A DNA stretch of 49,045 nucleotides from Pseudomonadota bacterium (GCA_031119395.1 JAVHYA010000036.1:1-49045); one strand, 5' to 3'; shown: positions 15,652 through 23,467, numbered from the stretch's first letter. The notes: a model not told the origin generated them from the letters alone. Translations and numbers: made by a program.

Positions 15652-16278
15652 TCATTTGGGTGCGCCCTGGGAGGCAGGCGGGCTGCCGTCGTCCTGCCGC
15701 CTGCCTGCCCGTGCGGCCGCCTGGTCCAGGGCACGCGCGGCGGAAGCCGCGGCCTGCTCCGCGCGCTGCAAGGCGCGCTGGGTCGCCGCCAGCGCCTCGC
15801 GCGCCTGCTCCGCGCTGAGCTCGCGGTAGCGGTTCGCCAGCGACTCCGCCCGATCCAGCGCGTCGCGGGATGCCCGGGCCGCGTCGGCGCTGGCGTCGGC
15901 CGCGGCACGTGCGGCATCGCGGCCTTCTTCGCGTGCGGACGCGGCCGATCGCTCCGCCGCCTCGCGCAGGCGCGTGGCGGACTGCGCCGCCTCCCGGCTG
16001 GCCTTGCGGATCACCTCGACCATCGCCTGCGACAGCCGGCCGGCCTCGACGTCGGCCGCCGCGACCGCCTTCCGCGCGGACTGGACGGACGCTGCTGCAG
16101 CGGCCTTCGCCTCCCTGGCAGCGGACCTGGCGGCTTCGATCGCAGGGTCCGGCGGCGGGCTGAGCAGGCCCGGCGGGTCGGCCGCCAGAGCGGCGCCGAC
16201 GGGTGCGAGCGCGAGCAGGAGGGCACACGCGAGACGGGCATGCCGATGCCACTCCCGGTGCAGGAACGGCAGGGGCAT
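15652..16278 (-). CDS. alanine-rich periplasmic coiled-coil protein
   Basis: A 208-residue protein with a signal peptide (basic HREWHRHARLA, hydrophobic CALLLALAPVGAALA, cleavage near ALA-ADPP). The mature part is almost entirely alpha-helical with Ala-rich heptads (ARSAAREAKAAAAASVQSAR ... EQAREALAATQRALQRAEQA), so it should form long coiled coils in the periplasm. I know of no specific family. An in-frame ATG at 16380 would add 34 residues before the signal, so 16278 is preferred. The upstream region has one of the best FNR-type promoters in the window. Confidence 0.7.
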   Translation of the reverse strand: MPLPFLHREWHRHARLACALLLALAPVGAALAADPPGLLSPPPDPAIEAARSAAREAKAAAAASVQSARKAVAAADVEAGRLSQAMVEVIRKASREAAQSATRLREAAERSAASAREEGRDAARAAADASADAARASRDALDRAESLANRYRELSAEQAREALAATQRALQRAEQAAASAARALDQAAARAGRRQDDGSPPASQGAPK

Positions 16279-16410
16279 AGGCCGCGGCGCCAGCCCGGGG
16301 GCCGTGGCGTGCCCGCCCGGTGCGCGAGGTGCGGCGGTGCTCGGGCGTGTGGGGCGGATGGGCTGCAGGGTCGGGCGCATGGCGAGTTCGAAGGACGGAT
16401 GACGCACTTC

Positions 16411-16451
16411 AATGTAGGCCGCCGGCCGTGGCGGGCCTTGAGCCCCGTCAA
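16411..16451 (-). promoter_or_regulatory. class II FNR-type promoter of the alanine-rich gene
   Basis: The box TTGAC-GGGG-CTCAA (minus strand, 16438-16451) is followed by a -10 TACATT at 16411-16416. The box centre lies about 40.5 bp before the predicted start of transcription, the classical class II FNR geometry. The same TACATT at the same distance occurs at 20991. Confidence 0.68.
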
Positions 16452-16528
16452 GTGCTGGCCTCGCAGCCAGCAAGGCCCCGGCTGCCGTCCCGGCGCCGCG
16501 CGCGGCCTCGTTGCCGCCGCACCGCGGA

Positions 16529-17032
16529 TCAGGCCAGGGCGTGCAGCAGCAACGCCTGCAGGACCAGCGTCCGGCCCTGCCGTGTGGGGAGATCGGCCTG
16601 CACGCGCCGCGCCAGCAGATCCAGCGTGGCCACGCGCACGGCAGCGTCGTCGAGCACCGGGATGCCGGCGTGCTCGGCGATGCGCCCGACCACGACCGGC
16701 TCGACGCCCTGGCATTCGATCGCTTCGTAGAGGCGCCCGAGCATGCGCGCCGTGCTCGACACCTCCTGGGGCGGATCGTCGACGCGCAGTTGCAGCGGCA
16801 TGACGGCCACCTGCGCGCCCAGCGCGTGCGCCGCATCGCAGAACAGGGCTTGCGACGGGCCCGACGCGACAGCGTAGATCAGCCCCAGATGCCGCCCCTG
16901 CAAGGGCTGCGGCGAACGCCCTTCCTGCTGGGCCGTCCACAGCCGCCGGGCGCGTACGACGATGTCCCCGGTCGCCTGCTCGACGGCCAGGGGGTCGTCG
17001 AAGACGCGCCCGGAGGATGGTGAGGGACTCAT
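16529..17032 (-). CDS. OTCase-like N-terminal-domain protein, probably non-catalytic
   Basis: A 167-residue protein resembling only the carbamoyl-phosphate-binding half of ornithine/aspartate transcarbamylases. Residues 45-82 (GRHLGLIYAVASGPSQALFC) line up with 'k.lalIFeK.STRTR.sFe.a', and 88-127 (SSTARMLGRLYEAIECQGVE ... AEHAGIPVLDD) with 'DTArVLgRmyDaI..Rg......LA.ya.vPV.n'. The catalytic STRTR is replaced by ASGPS and the ornithine-binding C-terminal half is absent, so transcarbamylase activity is unlikely. It may be a binding or regulatory protein, or a relic. GCAGGA precedes ATG 17032. An FNR-type box sits 55-68 bp upstream. Confidence 0.68.
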   Translation of the reverse strand: MSPSPSSGRVFDDPLAVEQATGDIVVRARRLWTAQQEGRSPQPLQGRHLGLIYAVASGPSQALFCDAAHALGAQVAVMPLQLRVDDPPQEVSSTARMLGRLYEAIECQGVEPVVVGRIAEHAGIPVLDDAAVRVATLDLLARRVQADLPTRQGRTLVLQALLLHALA

Positions 17033-17086
17033 GGTTCCTGCAATGTGTGACTGCGCGAGGCTAGACCCCCTCCAGGCCGCACGCGC

Positions 17087-17100
17087 TTGACGAATATCAA
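17087..17100. promoter_or_regulatory. FNR/Anr-type box between OTCase-like and CRP-family genes
   Basis: TTGAC-GAAT-ATCAA (minus strand TTGAT-ATTC-GTCAA) is the closest match here to the FNR consensus. Leftward, TAGCCT at 17058-17063 would put the box near -42. Rightward I see no good -10 at class II distance, but the box lies about 170 bp before the regulator's ATG and could act on it too. Confidence 0.68.
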
Positions 17101-17264
17101 CGCCGCGCGCCCGCATCTGCCAACTTTTGCACGGTATGAGGCCGTGTAACGAGCCTGATGCACACCGTTCACCGAGCGTTACCGAACGACATGCGGTGTT
17201 GTCCGTGGCGTTCCTTGCCGGGCAGAGGATCGGTGCACCGAATCGACGAAACATCCTCACCACC

Positions 17265-18035
17265 ATGAACCCACTGCATCTCCAGGCGCCCGCGCCGCGC
17301 CCCGCCGCCTTCCTGCACCAGGCCGGTGTGCCTTCGAGCATGGAGGTCGGCGATCCGATCGGCTCGCGCCTGCGCCGGCTGCGCGAACAGCTCGACCCCG
17401 TGCGCCGGGTCGTCCACGCGGGCGAGACGATCTTCCAGGCGGGCGAGCGCTTCGCCCACCTCCACGTCGTCAACGCCGGGCTGTTCAAGTTGATCAACAC
17501 GTCGGCCGACGGCCGGGAGCAGGTGGTGGGTTTCAAGTTCAGGGGCGACTGGATCGGATTCGACGGCATCGCCGACGGCCGTCACAAGAGCGATGCGGTG
17601 GCGATGGACACCAGCGAGGTCTGGGTCCTGCCCTACGAGCAGCTGCTGGCCCGTTCGGTGCAGCAACCGGGCTTGCTGGGCGAACTCCACGCCGCGATGA
17701 GCCGCGAAATCGCCCACGACCGGGAGTCGATGATGGCGCTGTGCACCCTGCCCGCCGATGCCCGCGTGGCGGACTTCCTGCGCTACTGGGCGGAGAGCCT
17801 GGCGATGCGGGGCATGCGCACGGACGAGATCGCGCTTCGCCTGACGCGGGCCGAGATCGGCAACTACCTCGGCATGACGCTGGAGAGCGTGAGCCGGGCG
17901 CTGTCGAAGCTGGTGCGTGCCGGCGTGATCGCCTTCTGCAGCAAGGGGCGCCGCGACGTGCGCATTCCGGATGTCGAGGCGCTCGGCCGCTTCGTCCAGC
18001 GCTACCTCGTGCCCGCCTCGGCGACGCTGCAGTAG
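17265..18035 (+). CDS. CRP/FNR-family regulator lacking the Fe-S cysteines
   Basis: A 256-residue regulator. The cNMP-type sensory domain (about 40-160: VVHAGETIFQAGERFAHLHV, FRGDWIGFDGIADG) and C-terminal helix-turn-helix (LTRAEIGNYLGMTLESVSRA) are clear. The recognition helix has the E..SR residues of FNR, so it should read TTGAT half-sites. The N-terminal tail has no cysteines, unlike FNR, so it cannot carry the 4Fe-4S cluster; it is closer to Dnr/FixK-type proteins. ATG 17265 begins after leader sequence with no family features. With the Cys-containing FNR at 23443 it makes a two-regulator set around the FNR boxes. Confidence 0.87.
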   Translation: MNPLHLQAPAPRPAAFLHQAGVPSSMEVGDPIGSRLRRLREQLDPVRRVVHAGETIFQAGERFAHLHVVNAGLFKLINTSADGREQVVGFKFRGDWIGFDGIADGRHKSDAVAMDTSEVWVLPYEQLLARSVQQPGLLGELHAAMSREIAHDRESMMALCTLPADARVADFLRYWAESLAMRGMRTDEIALRLTRAEIGNYLGMTLESVSRALSKLVRAGVIAFCSKGRRDVRIPDVEALGRFVQRYLVPASATLQ

Positions 18036-18063
18036 CACGGCACCGGCTGCGCCGGGGGCGATG

Positions 18064-20154
18064 TCAGCGGCGCGGGTCTACGCGGGCCAGGGCATCGGCG
18101 AGGTCGGCGCGCGAGAACGGCTTTTGCAGCAGCTCGCAACCCGCGGGAAGCTGGCGGTCCGCTTCCATCAATTCGGCCGAGTAGCCCGACATCAGCACGA
18201 TGGGAAGGCCGGGCACCCTCTGCAGGGCCTGCACGGCCAGCGTGGTGCCCTGGATGCCCGGGCCCAGCGAGACGTCGCTCAGCAGCAGGTCGAAGCGGAG
18301 TGCGCCGGCTTGAAGCAGGGCCAGCGCCTCCTCGCCGCTGGCGGCTTCCCGGACGTCGTAGTCCAGGGAGCGCAGGAGTCGGCAGGCGACCTTGCGCACC
18401 TCCGGATCGTCCTCGACGAGCAGCGCGCGCGCGCCGGCACGGCGAACGAAGGCGGGCGGCTCGGCCCGCACGCCATCGGCGGCGGCATGTTCGTCGTCGC
18501 TCGGCAGGCAAAGCGTCACCGTGGTGCCCGCGCCGGGCGCGGACTCGACCACGACATGGCCGTGCGACTGGGAGGCGAAGCCGTAGACCGTGCTCAGCCC
18601 CAGGCCGGTTCCCCGGCCGGGCGGCTTGGTGGTGAAGAAGGGCTCGAACGCGCGCTTCTTCGTCTGCTCGTCCATGCCCGCGCCGGTGTCGGTGACGGCG
18701 ATCGCCACCAGCGGCCGGCGCCCGGCGTCCGGCGCACCGGCCGCCTGCGTCATCGGGTAGGCCCGGAAGCTCAGGTCGCCTCCGCCGGGCATCGCGTCGC
18801 GGGCATTGATGGCGAGGTTCAGGAGTGCGGACTCCAGCTGGCTGGCGTCGACCCACGCGGCCGGGCAGCCCGGCGCGACGTGCAGTGCGACGTGGATCCG
18901 CCGGTCCAGCGTGCGGCCCAGCATGTCGCACAGCGACTCGAGGAGCACGCGCAGGTCGACCCGCTCCGTCTGGAGTCTCTGGCGCCGCGAGAACGCCAGC
19001 AGCTTGCCGGTCAGCGCGGCACCGCGTCCCGCGGCGCGCGTGGCGGCCTGCAGGAGTCGCCCGGCCTCGGGGTCGCGGGCCACGGCGGGCAGGTCCTCCA
19101 GGACCTGCAGGTTGCCCTGGACGATCGTCAGGAGGTTGTTGAAATCGTGGGCGACGCCGCCGGTGAGCTGGCCGATGCTCTCGAGCCGCTGCGCGTGGTC
19201 GAGCTGTTCCTCGGACTGCAGGCGCTGGTGGGTGGTGGCGAGCAGGTTGGCGGCCGACTCGAGGAAGCGCAGTTCGTCGTCGCCGAAGCGATGCGGCTGC
19301 CGGCTCCTGACCGACAGGATGCCGATGACCTGCCCCCGGTCGGCCAGCGGCACGGCGAGTGCGCTTCGCAGGCCCGCATCCAGCCAGGGCCGCGGCACGG
19401 GAAAGCGCGTCTCGGTCCGCAAGTCCGTCACCAGCACGGCGGACGCTTGCCGGGCGACGATGCCGGGGAGGGAGTCCGGCCGGTTCGCCAACTGGAGTCC
19501 GACGTATTCGCCCGCAGGCATGCCCACGCCGCCGACCAGCCGGAAGTCGCTGCCCGAGCGATCGAGCAGCCAGGCGATCGCCACCTCCACCTCCTGGGCG
19601 GAGGCCACGATCTCAGGCACGCGCTGGACGATCTGCGGCAGGTCACGGCTCTCGACCGTCAGCCGCGCCAGTTGGGCGAGGTGGTCGCTGTACCGGGCAC
19701 GCTTCAGGGCCTGCTTGACGCGCGGGTACTCCGCGATGTCGCGGATGGCGGCCAGGACGAAGTGCGATCCGGGGCGCTCCATGGGGCTGAGGGCGATCTC
19801 GACGACGACTTCGGTGCCGTCCTTGCGCCGGGCGGCCAGCTCGGTGCGGGTGCCCATGGGCCTGCGCTGCGGCGCCCGCGCGTAGGCCGCCCGGTAGCTC
19901 GCGTGGCGCGCCCGGCTCGCATCGGGCACCAGGTTCTCGATCGGCATGCCGGACAGTTCGGCCACCGTGTACTGCAGGAGCGATGCGGCCGCCGGATTGG
20001 CCGCGGCGATCGCGCCGCCCGGCCCGACCACGAGCAAGGCGTCGGGGTGGGCCTCGAAGATCGATTCGAACACCTGCGCGGCCACGCTCGAGGCGGCCGC
20101 CGGCCCGGCCGGCGCGGCGCCGTCGAGGGCCTGGCCTCGTGCCGGTTCAGCCAT
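18064..20154 (-). CDS. PAS-GAF hybrid sensor histidine kinase
   Basis: A 696-residue soluble hybrid kinase: PAS at about 25-145 (FESIFEAHPDALLVVGPGGA; GMPIENLVP), GAF at about 170-310 (LRSALAVPLADRGQVIGILS), HisKA at about 325-390 (GGVAHDFNNLLTI), HATPase_c at about 430-560 (LNLAINARDAMPGG; DTGAGMD; FFTTKPPGRGTGLGLSTVYG), and a receiver at about 580-690 (ARALLVEDDPEVRKVA; acceptor Asp in LLLSDVSLG; Lys in LLQKPFS). ATG 20154 overlaps the end of the response regulator gene by 8 nt (ATGGCTGA), so the two are translationally coupled. PAS/GAF input without membrane spans suggests a cytoplasmic redox, gas or energy signal. Confidence 0.88.
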   Translation of the reverse strand: MAEPARGQALDGAAPAGPAAASSVAAQVFESIFEAHPDALLVVGPGGAIAAANPAAASLLQYTVAELSGMPIENLVPDASRARHASYRAAYARAPQRRPMGTRTELAARRKDGTEVVVEIALSPMERPGSHFVLAAIRDIAEYPRVKQALKRARYSDHLAQLARLTVESRDLPQIVQRVPEIVASAQEVEVAIAWLLDRSGSDFRLVGGVGMPAGEYVGLQLANRPDSLPGIVARQASAVLVTDLRTETRFPVPRPWLDAGLRSALAVPLADRGQVIGILSVRSRQPHRFGDDELRFLESAANLLATTHQRLQSEEQLDHAQRLESIGQLTGGVAHDFNNLLTIVQGNLQVLEDLPAVARDPEAGRLLQAATRAAGRGAALTGKLLAFSRRQRLQTERVDLRVLLESLCDMLGRTLDRRIHVALHVAPGCPAAWVDASQLESALLNLAINARDAMPGGGDLSFRAYPMTQAAGAPDAGRRPLVAIAVTDTGAGMDEQTKKRAFEPFFTTKPPGRGTGLGLSTVYGFASQSHGHVVVESAPGAGTTVTLCLPSDDEHAAADGVRAEPPAFVRRAGARALLVEDDPEVRKVACRLLRSLDYDVREAASGEEALALLQAGALRFDLLLSDVSLGPGIQGTTLAVQALQRVPGLPIVLMSGYSAELMEADRQLPAGCELLQKPFSRADLADALARVDPRR

Positions 20155-20878
20155 CGGCCACCGACCCGACGAAGATGTACCCGGCACCGCGCACCGACTT
20201 GATCAGCTGCGGGTCGTCGGGGTTCGCCTCGATCTTGCGCCGCAGGCGCCCCACCTGCACGTCGATCGTGCGGTCGAAGGGCGCGGCGTCGCGCCCGCGC
20301 GTACAGCCGAGCAGGAAGTCGCGCGAAAGCACGCGTCCGGGGTTGCGGGCGAAGGCCTGCAGCAGTTCGAACTCGCCGCGGGTCAGGGGAACGTCCTCGC
20401 GCGCCGCGTTCCTCAGGCTGCGCGCCGCGGTGTCGAGTGTCCAGCCGGAGAAACGCAGCAGGCCAGCCTGCTGCGGTGCGCCGGCGGCCGCCGCGGCGTC
20501 GGCGCGCGGGGCGGTGCGCCGCAGCACGGCCTTGACCCGGGCCACGAGCTCGCGCAGGTCGAAAGGCTTGGTCACGTAGTCGTCGGCACCGACCTCCAGC
20601 CCCACCACCCGGTCCACCGCGTCGCCCCGGCCCGTGACGATGATCAGCCCGCAGCTGTGGTGTTCCCGCAGGCTGCGTGCGATGGAGAAGCCGTCCTCGC
20701 CCGGCAGGCCGAGGTCCAGCAGCACCAGGTCCGCCGGATCGGCCCGCATGGTGCTCAGCAGCGAGCCGCCGTCCTGGTGGGTGGACACCCGGAAGCCATG
20801 GCTTCGCAGGTAGTGCTCCACCAGCGCGGTGATCTCCGCCTCGTCGTCCAGGACTGCAACGTGGAAGCCGGTCTTCAT
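20147..20878 (-). CDS. OmpR-type response regulator
   Basis: A 243-residue response regulator. The receiver (VAVLDDEAEITALVEHYL; acceptor Asp in LVLLDLGLPGEDG; Thr/Lys in TGRGD and VTKPFDLREL) is followed by a winged-helix domain (PLTRGEFELLQAFARNPG; RTIDVQVGRLRRKIEANPDD; IKSVRGAGYIFVG). It is the first gene of a two-gene operon with the hybrid kinase. A good sigma70 promoter lies just upstream, and an FNR-type box further out. Confidence 0.92.
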   Translation of the reverse strand: MKTGFHVAVLDDEAEITALVEHYLRSHGFRVSTHQDGGSLLSTMRADPADLVLLDLGLPGEDGFSIARSLREHHSCGLIIVTGRGDAVDRVVGLEVGADDYVTKPFDLRELVARVKAVLRRTAPRADAAAAAGAPQQAGLLRFSGWTLDTAARSLRNAAREDVPLTRGEFELLQAFARNPGRVLSRDFLLGCTRGRDAAPFDRTIDVQVGRLRRKIEANPDDPQLIKSVRGAGYIFVGSVADG

Positions 20879-20901
20879 GTCGCACAGGTCTTTCTGCGGT
20901 G

Positions 20902-20930
20902 ATTAGACCTCTGCCGGACGGCCGTGCCAA
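20902..20930 (-). promoter_or_regulatory. sigma70-type promoter of the response regulator operon
   Basis: On the minus strand TTGGCA (20925-20930) is separated by exactly 17 bp from TCTAAT (20902-20907); both match consensus at 5 of 6 positions. The predicted transcript starts near 20895, 17 nt before the ATG. The FNR-type box centre at 20962.5 is about 67 bp upstream of it. Confidence 0.65.
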
Positions 20931-20955
20931 TGCCCTGGCCGGAGGAGCCCGCCGC

Positions 20956-20996
20956 TTGATCTGGCGCAAGGCTGCGCGACAGGGGCCGCCTACATT
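20956..20996 (+). promoter_or_regulatory. class II FNR-type promoter of the flavodoxin-like gene
   Basis: The box TTGAT-CTGG-CGCAA (20956-20969) is followed by a -10 TACATT (20991-20996). The centre lies about 40.5 bp before the expected start. This is the same box/-10 geometry as at 16411-16451 on the other strand. Confidence 0.7.
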
Positions 20997-21019
20997 GGGG
21001 CGTCCATCGGAGATGCCCC

Positions 21020-21547
21020 ATGAGCAAGGTGTTGGTCGTTGTGTATTCGTACACCGGTACGTCGCGGCGGGTGGCGCAGCTGCTGTGCAGCCAGCAGGGC
21101 TGGCCCCTGGGCACGGTGGCCGACGTGCGGCCGCGCCGGGGCGTCGAAGGCAATCTGCGCTGCATCCTCGATTCGCTGCTCCGGCGGCGGCCACCGGTGC
21201 GCTACGACGGGCCGCCGCCCGAGACCTTCGACCTCGTGGTCCTCGTCGCACCGGTGTGGTTGCTGCGCCTGGCCGGCCCCATGCGCAGCTTTGTCGGGCG
21301 TTCGGGGCGGTCGCTGCAGCGCGTGGCCGTGCTGTCGGTGATGGGCGGGCAGGGGGCGCCCAATGCCGCCGCCGAGATCGCCGCCCTCTGCGGGTCGACG
21401 CCGGTGCTGGCCGCCGCCGTGACCCAGCGCGAGGCGGACGACGGGAGCTGCGCCGGCCTGCTGCAGTCCTTCGGCACCGCGATCCAGGGCGCGCTGGGCC
21501 CCGCGGCGCCGGTGCGCGCCGCCGAGCTCTCCACGCAGGCCGTCTAG
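21020..21547 (+). CDS. flavodoxin-like protein
   Basis: A 175-residue flavodoxin-fold protein. The N-terminal FMN phosphate-binding loop is clear: VLVVVYSYTGTSRRVAQLL, matching 'iv.YsstG.T...A', followed by the FDLVVLVAPVWLLRLAGPMR segment, equivalent to 'D.ii.g.PvW....p.p...fl'. It probably binds FMN and serves in electron transfer or as a quinone/oxidative-stress reductase. GGAGAT precedes the ATG. It leads a two-gene unit with the HtrA-like protease (14 bp apart). Confidence 0.82.
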   Translation: MSKVLVVVYSYTGTSRRVAQLLCSQQGWPLGTVADVRPRRGVEGNLRCILDSLLRRRPPVRYDGPPPETFDLVVLVAPVWLLRLAGPMRSFVGRSGRSLQRVAVLSVMGGQGAPNAAAEIAALCGSTPVLAAAVTQREADDGSCAGLLQSFGTAIQGALGPAAPVRAAELSTQAV

Positions 21548-21561
21548 GCGCGAGGGGCGCG

Positions 21562-23004
21562 ATGGTGCAAGCACGTCGCGCAGGGCGCGGGGCGCGCGTC
21601 GCCGGGGCGGTGCTTGCGGGCGCGCTGCTCGCGGGCTGCGCGGCCGCAGGACGCGCGGAGCCCGGGGCCGCCGAATCCCCCGCCGCCATCCGGCCGGATG
21701 CGTCCGGCTTTTCGGCTCTGGCCGGGCAGCTCGCGCATTCGGTGGTCGACATCCGCACCTTGCGCATCGGCCGCGACGAAGCCGCCGAAGACCAGAGCCC
21801 CGACCTTTCGCCCGACTTCGACTTCGCGGATCGGCTGGCGCAGCCCCTGGCCACGCAGGTGCAGGTGAGCCAGGTCCGGGACCTCGCATCGGGGCTCGTC
21901 CTGCGCGAGGACGGGCTCATCCTCACGAGTGCGCACGTGGTGGCGGGTGTGGACGACGTCCAGGTCCAGCTCGACGACGGGCGCCGCTTCACCGCGCGCG
22001 TGCTCGGGCTGGACCGGCGCACGGATGTCGGTCTGCTGAAGATCGAGACGAAGGGCCTCCCGGTGGCGCTCCTGGGCGATCCGGCCGGCACCCGGGCGGG
22101 GGACTGGGTGGCCGCGATCAGTTCTCCCTTCGGCTTCCATTCGAGCGTGACGGCCGGTGTCGTCAGTGCCGTGGGGCGCTTTCTCAACGGCGCGGGCGAG
22201 ATCCCGTTCATCCAGACCGACGTCGCCATCAACCCCGGCAGTTCGGGCAGCCCGCTGTTCAACGCGCGAGGCGAAGTCGTGGGCATCAATTCCCTGATCT
22301 ACAGCGCCAACGGCGGCTACATGGGCCTGTCCTTCGCGGTGCCGATCGATGTGGCGATGCGTGTGGTCCGGCAACTGGAGCGCGAGGGCGCCGTGCGTCG
22401 CCCGCAGCTGGGCGTCGCGACGCAGTCCCTGACGCCCGCGCTCGCCGACGCATTCCAGCTGCCGCGCGCCGAAGGCGCGCTGGTGGTGCGGGTGACGGCG
22501 GGCAGTGCGGCCCAGCGCGGCGGGCTGGCGCCGGGCGATGTGGTGCTCGTCGCCAACGGCATCGCGATCCGCCAGCCGCTGGACCTCGTGAACGTCGTCG
22601 GCGGGCAGCCCGAACGGGCGCCGCTGCTGTTGCAGGTGTCGCGGGCGGGGCGGGCACTGGCCTTGCGTGTCGTGCCGGGACCCACGCCAGCGCCTGCGCC
22701 GATCGACTTCAGGCCCGTCGACATGCCCTGGCGCGACGGCATGGGCCTGAGCCTGGCCGAGCTGTCGCCGCGTCTGCGCGCCCAGGCGGGCGTGGACACC
22801 GGCGTGCTGGTGCGCGAGGTCGAGGGCGCCGCACGGCGCGATGGCGTCCAGCGCGGCGACGTGATCGTCGGTCTCAATGCGGAGAAGGTGTCGGGCGTCG
22901 ACGAGTTCAAGCGCGCCCTGGCCAGGGCGGCCGCCCGCCCCGCCGTCGCCCTGCTCGTGGTCCGCGAGCGGCGCACGGCCTACGTGCCCGTGCAGCTGCG
23001 TTGA
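21562..23004 (+). CDS. HtrA/Deg-type serine protease with lipobox and two PDZ domains
   Basis: A 480-residue S1C protease. The catalytic triad is His in LTSAHVVAG, Asp in RRTDVGLLKI and Ser in NPGSSGSPLF. Two PDZ domains follow at about 290-370 and 395-475 (GLAPGDVVLVANG; GVQRGDVIVGLN). The N terminus has a signal sequence ending LLAGC, a lipobox with Cys26, so it may be a membrane-anchored lipoprotein rather than a soluble periplasmic DegP/DegQ. HtrA proteases refold or degrade damaged envelope proteins. GAGGGG precedes ATG 21562. It probably shares the FNR-type promoter of the flavodoxin-like gene. Confidence 0.88.
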   Translation: MVQARRAGRGARVAGAVLAGALLAGCAAAGRAEPGAAESPAAIRPDASGFSALAGQLAHSVVDIRTLRIGRDEAAEDQSPDLSPDFDFADRLAQPLATQVQVSQVRDLASGLVLREDGLILTSAHVVAGVDDVQVQLDDGRRFTARVLGLDRRTDVGLLKIETKGLPVALLGDPAGTRAGDWVAAISSPFGFHSSVTAGVVSAVGRFLNGAGEIPFIQTDVAINPGSSGSPLFNARGEVVGINSLIYSANGGYMGLSFAVPIDVAMRVVRQLEREGAVRRPQLGVATQSLTPALADAFQLPRAEGALVVRVTAGSAAQRGGLAPGDVVLVANGIAIRQPLDLVNVVGGQPERAPLLLQVSRAGRALALRVVPGPTPAPAPIDFRPVDMPWRDGMGLSLAELSPRLRAQAGVDTGVLVREVEGAARRDGVQRGDVIVGLNAEKVSGVDEFKRALARAAARPAVALLVVRERRTAYVPVQLR

Positions 23005-23065
23005 GGACGCGTTCGTGATCTTTCACCGGACCTGACCCGAGCCGGCCCCGCTCGGTGCACTGGCC

Positions 23066-23107
23066 TTGACGTGCCGCAAGATCGGACCGGGGCCTGCGTC
23101 CTACGCT
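23066..23107 (+). promoter_or_regulatory. FNR-type promoter of the dksA-like/fnr pair
   Basis: Box TTGAC-GTGC-CGCAA (23066-23079) with a -10 TACGCT (23102-23107). The centre lies about 41.5 bp before the predicted start. If right, FNR would control its own synthesis through the upstream dksA-like gene. Confidence 0.6.
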
Positions 23108-23146
23108 GCGGGCACCGCTCGCATCGTGGCGGCATGAAAGGGCGGG

Positions 23147-23467
23147 ATGCCTACATCTGATTCGTGGAGACAGGCGCACGCGCGCCTGAACGCGTGGCGC
23201 GATCGGGCGCTGGACGAGCTCGTCCAGGGTGCCGGCGTGCGGGAGCCGGGGGCCGTACGGGGTGCCGGTCCACGGCCGGCGCAGGCGCGCTGCGCGCGGT
23301 GCCTCTCGCGGGAGATCGACCTCGCCTTGATCCGGCTCGATCACGGCCGCTATGGCCTGTGCGAGGACTGTGGCGCCGCCATCGCGCACGAGCATCTGGA
23401 CATCCAGCCCGCGGCAACCCGGTGCGCCGCGTGCCAGGTGGCATGGGACCGAGCAGCACGCCATTGA
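23147..23467 (+). CDS. short DksA/TraR-family zinc-finger protein
   Basis: A 106-residue DksA/TraR-type protein. The C4 zinc finger is intact: GRYGLCEDCGAAIAHEHLD ... ATRCAACQ, preceded by a helical segment with an extra CARC. It is shorter than DksA and closer to TraR in size. TraR and DksA bind the RNA polymerase secondary channel and change promoter choice. The acidic tip typical of DksA is not obvious, so its potency is uncertain. It overlaps the start of the FNR gene by 25 nt, so the two are probably co-translated. Confidence 0.8.
   Translation: MPTSDSWRQAHARLNAWRDRALDELVQGAGVREPGAVRGAGPRPAQARCARCLSREIDLALIRLDHGRYGLCEDCGAAIAHEHLDIQPAATRCAACQVAWDRAARH

Noticed and set aside
19704-22289. 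861-codon minus-strand frame across the kinase, regulator and flavodoxin genes
   Set aside because: It overlaps four recognised genes on both strands, has low-complexity Arg/Pro composition, and no start signal.
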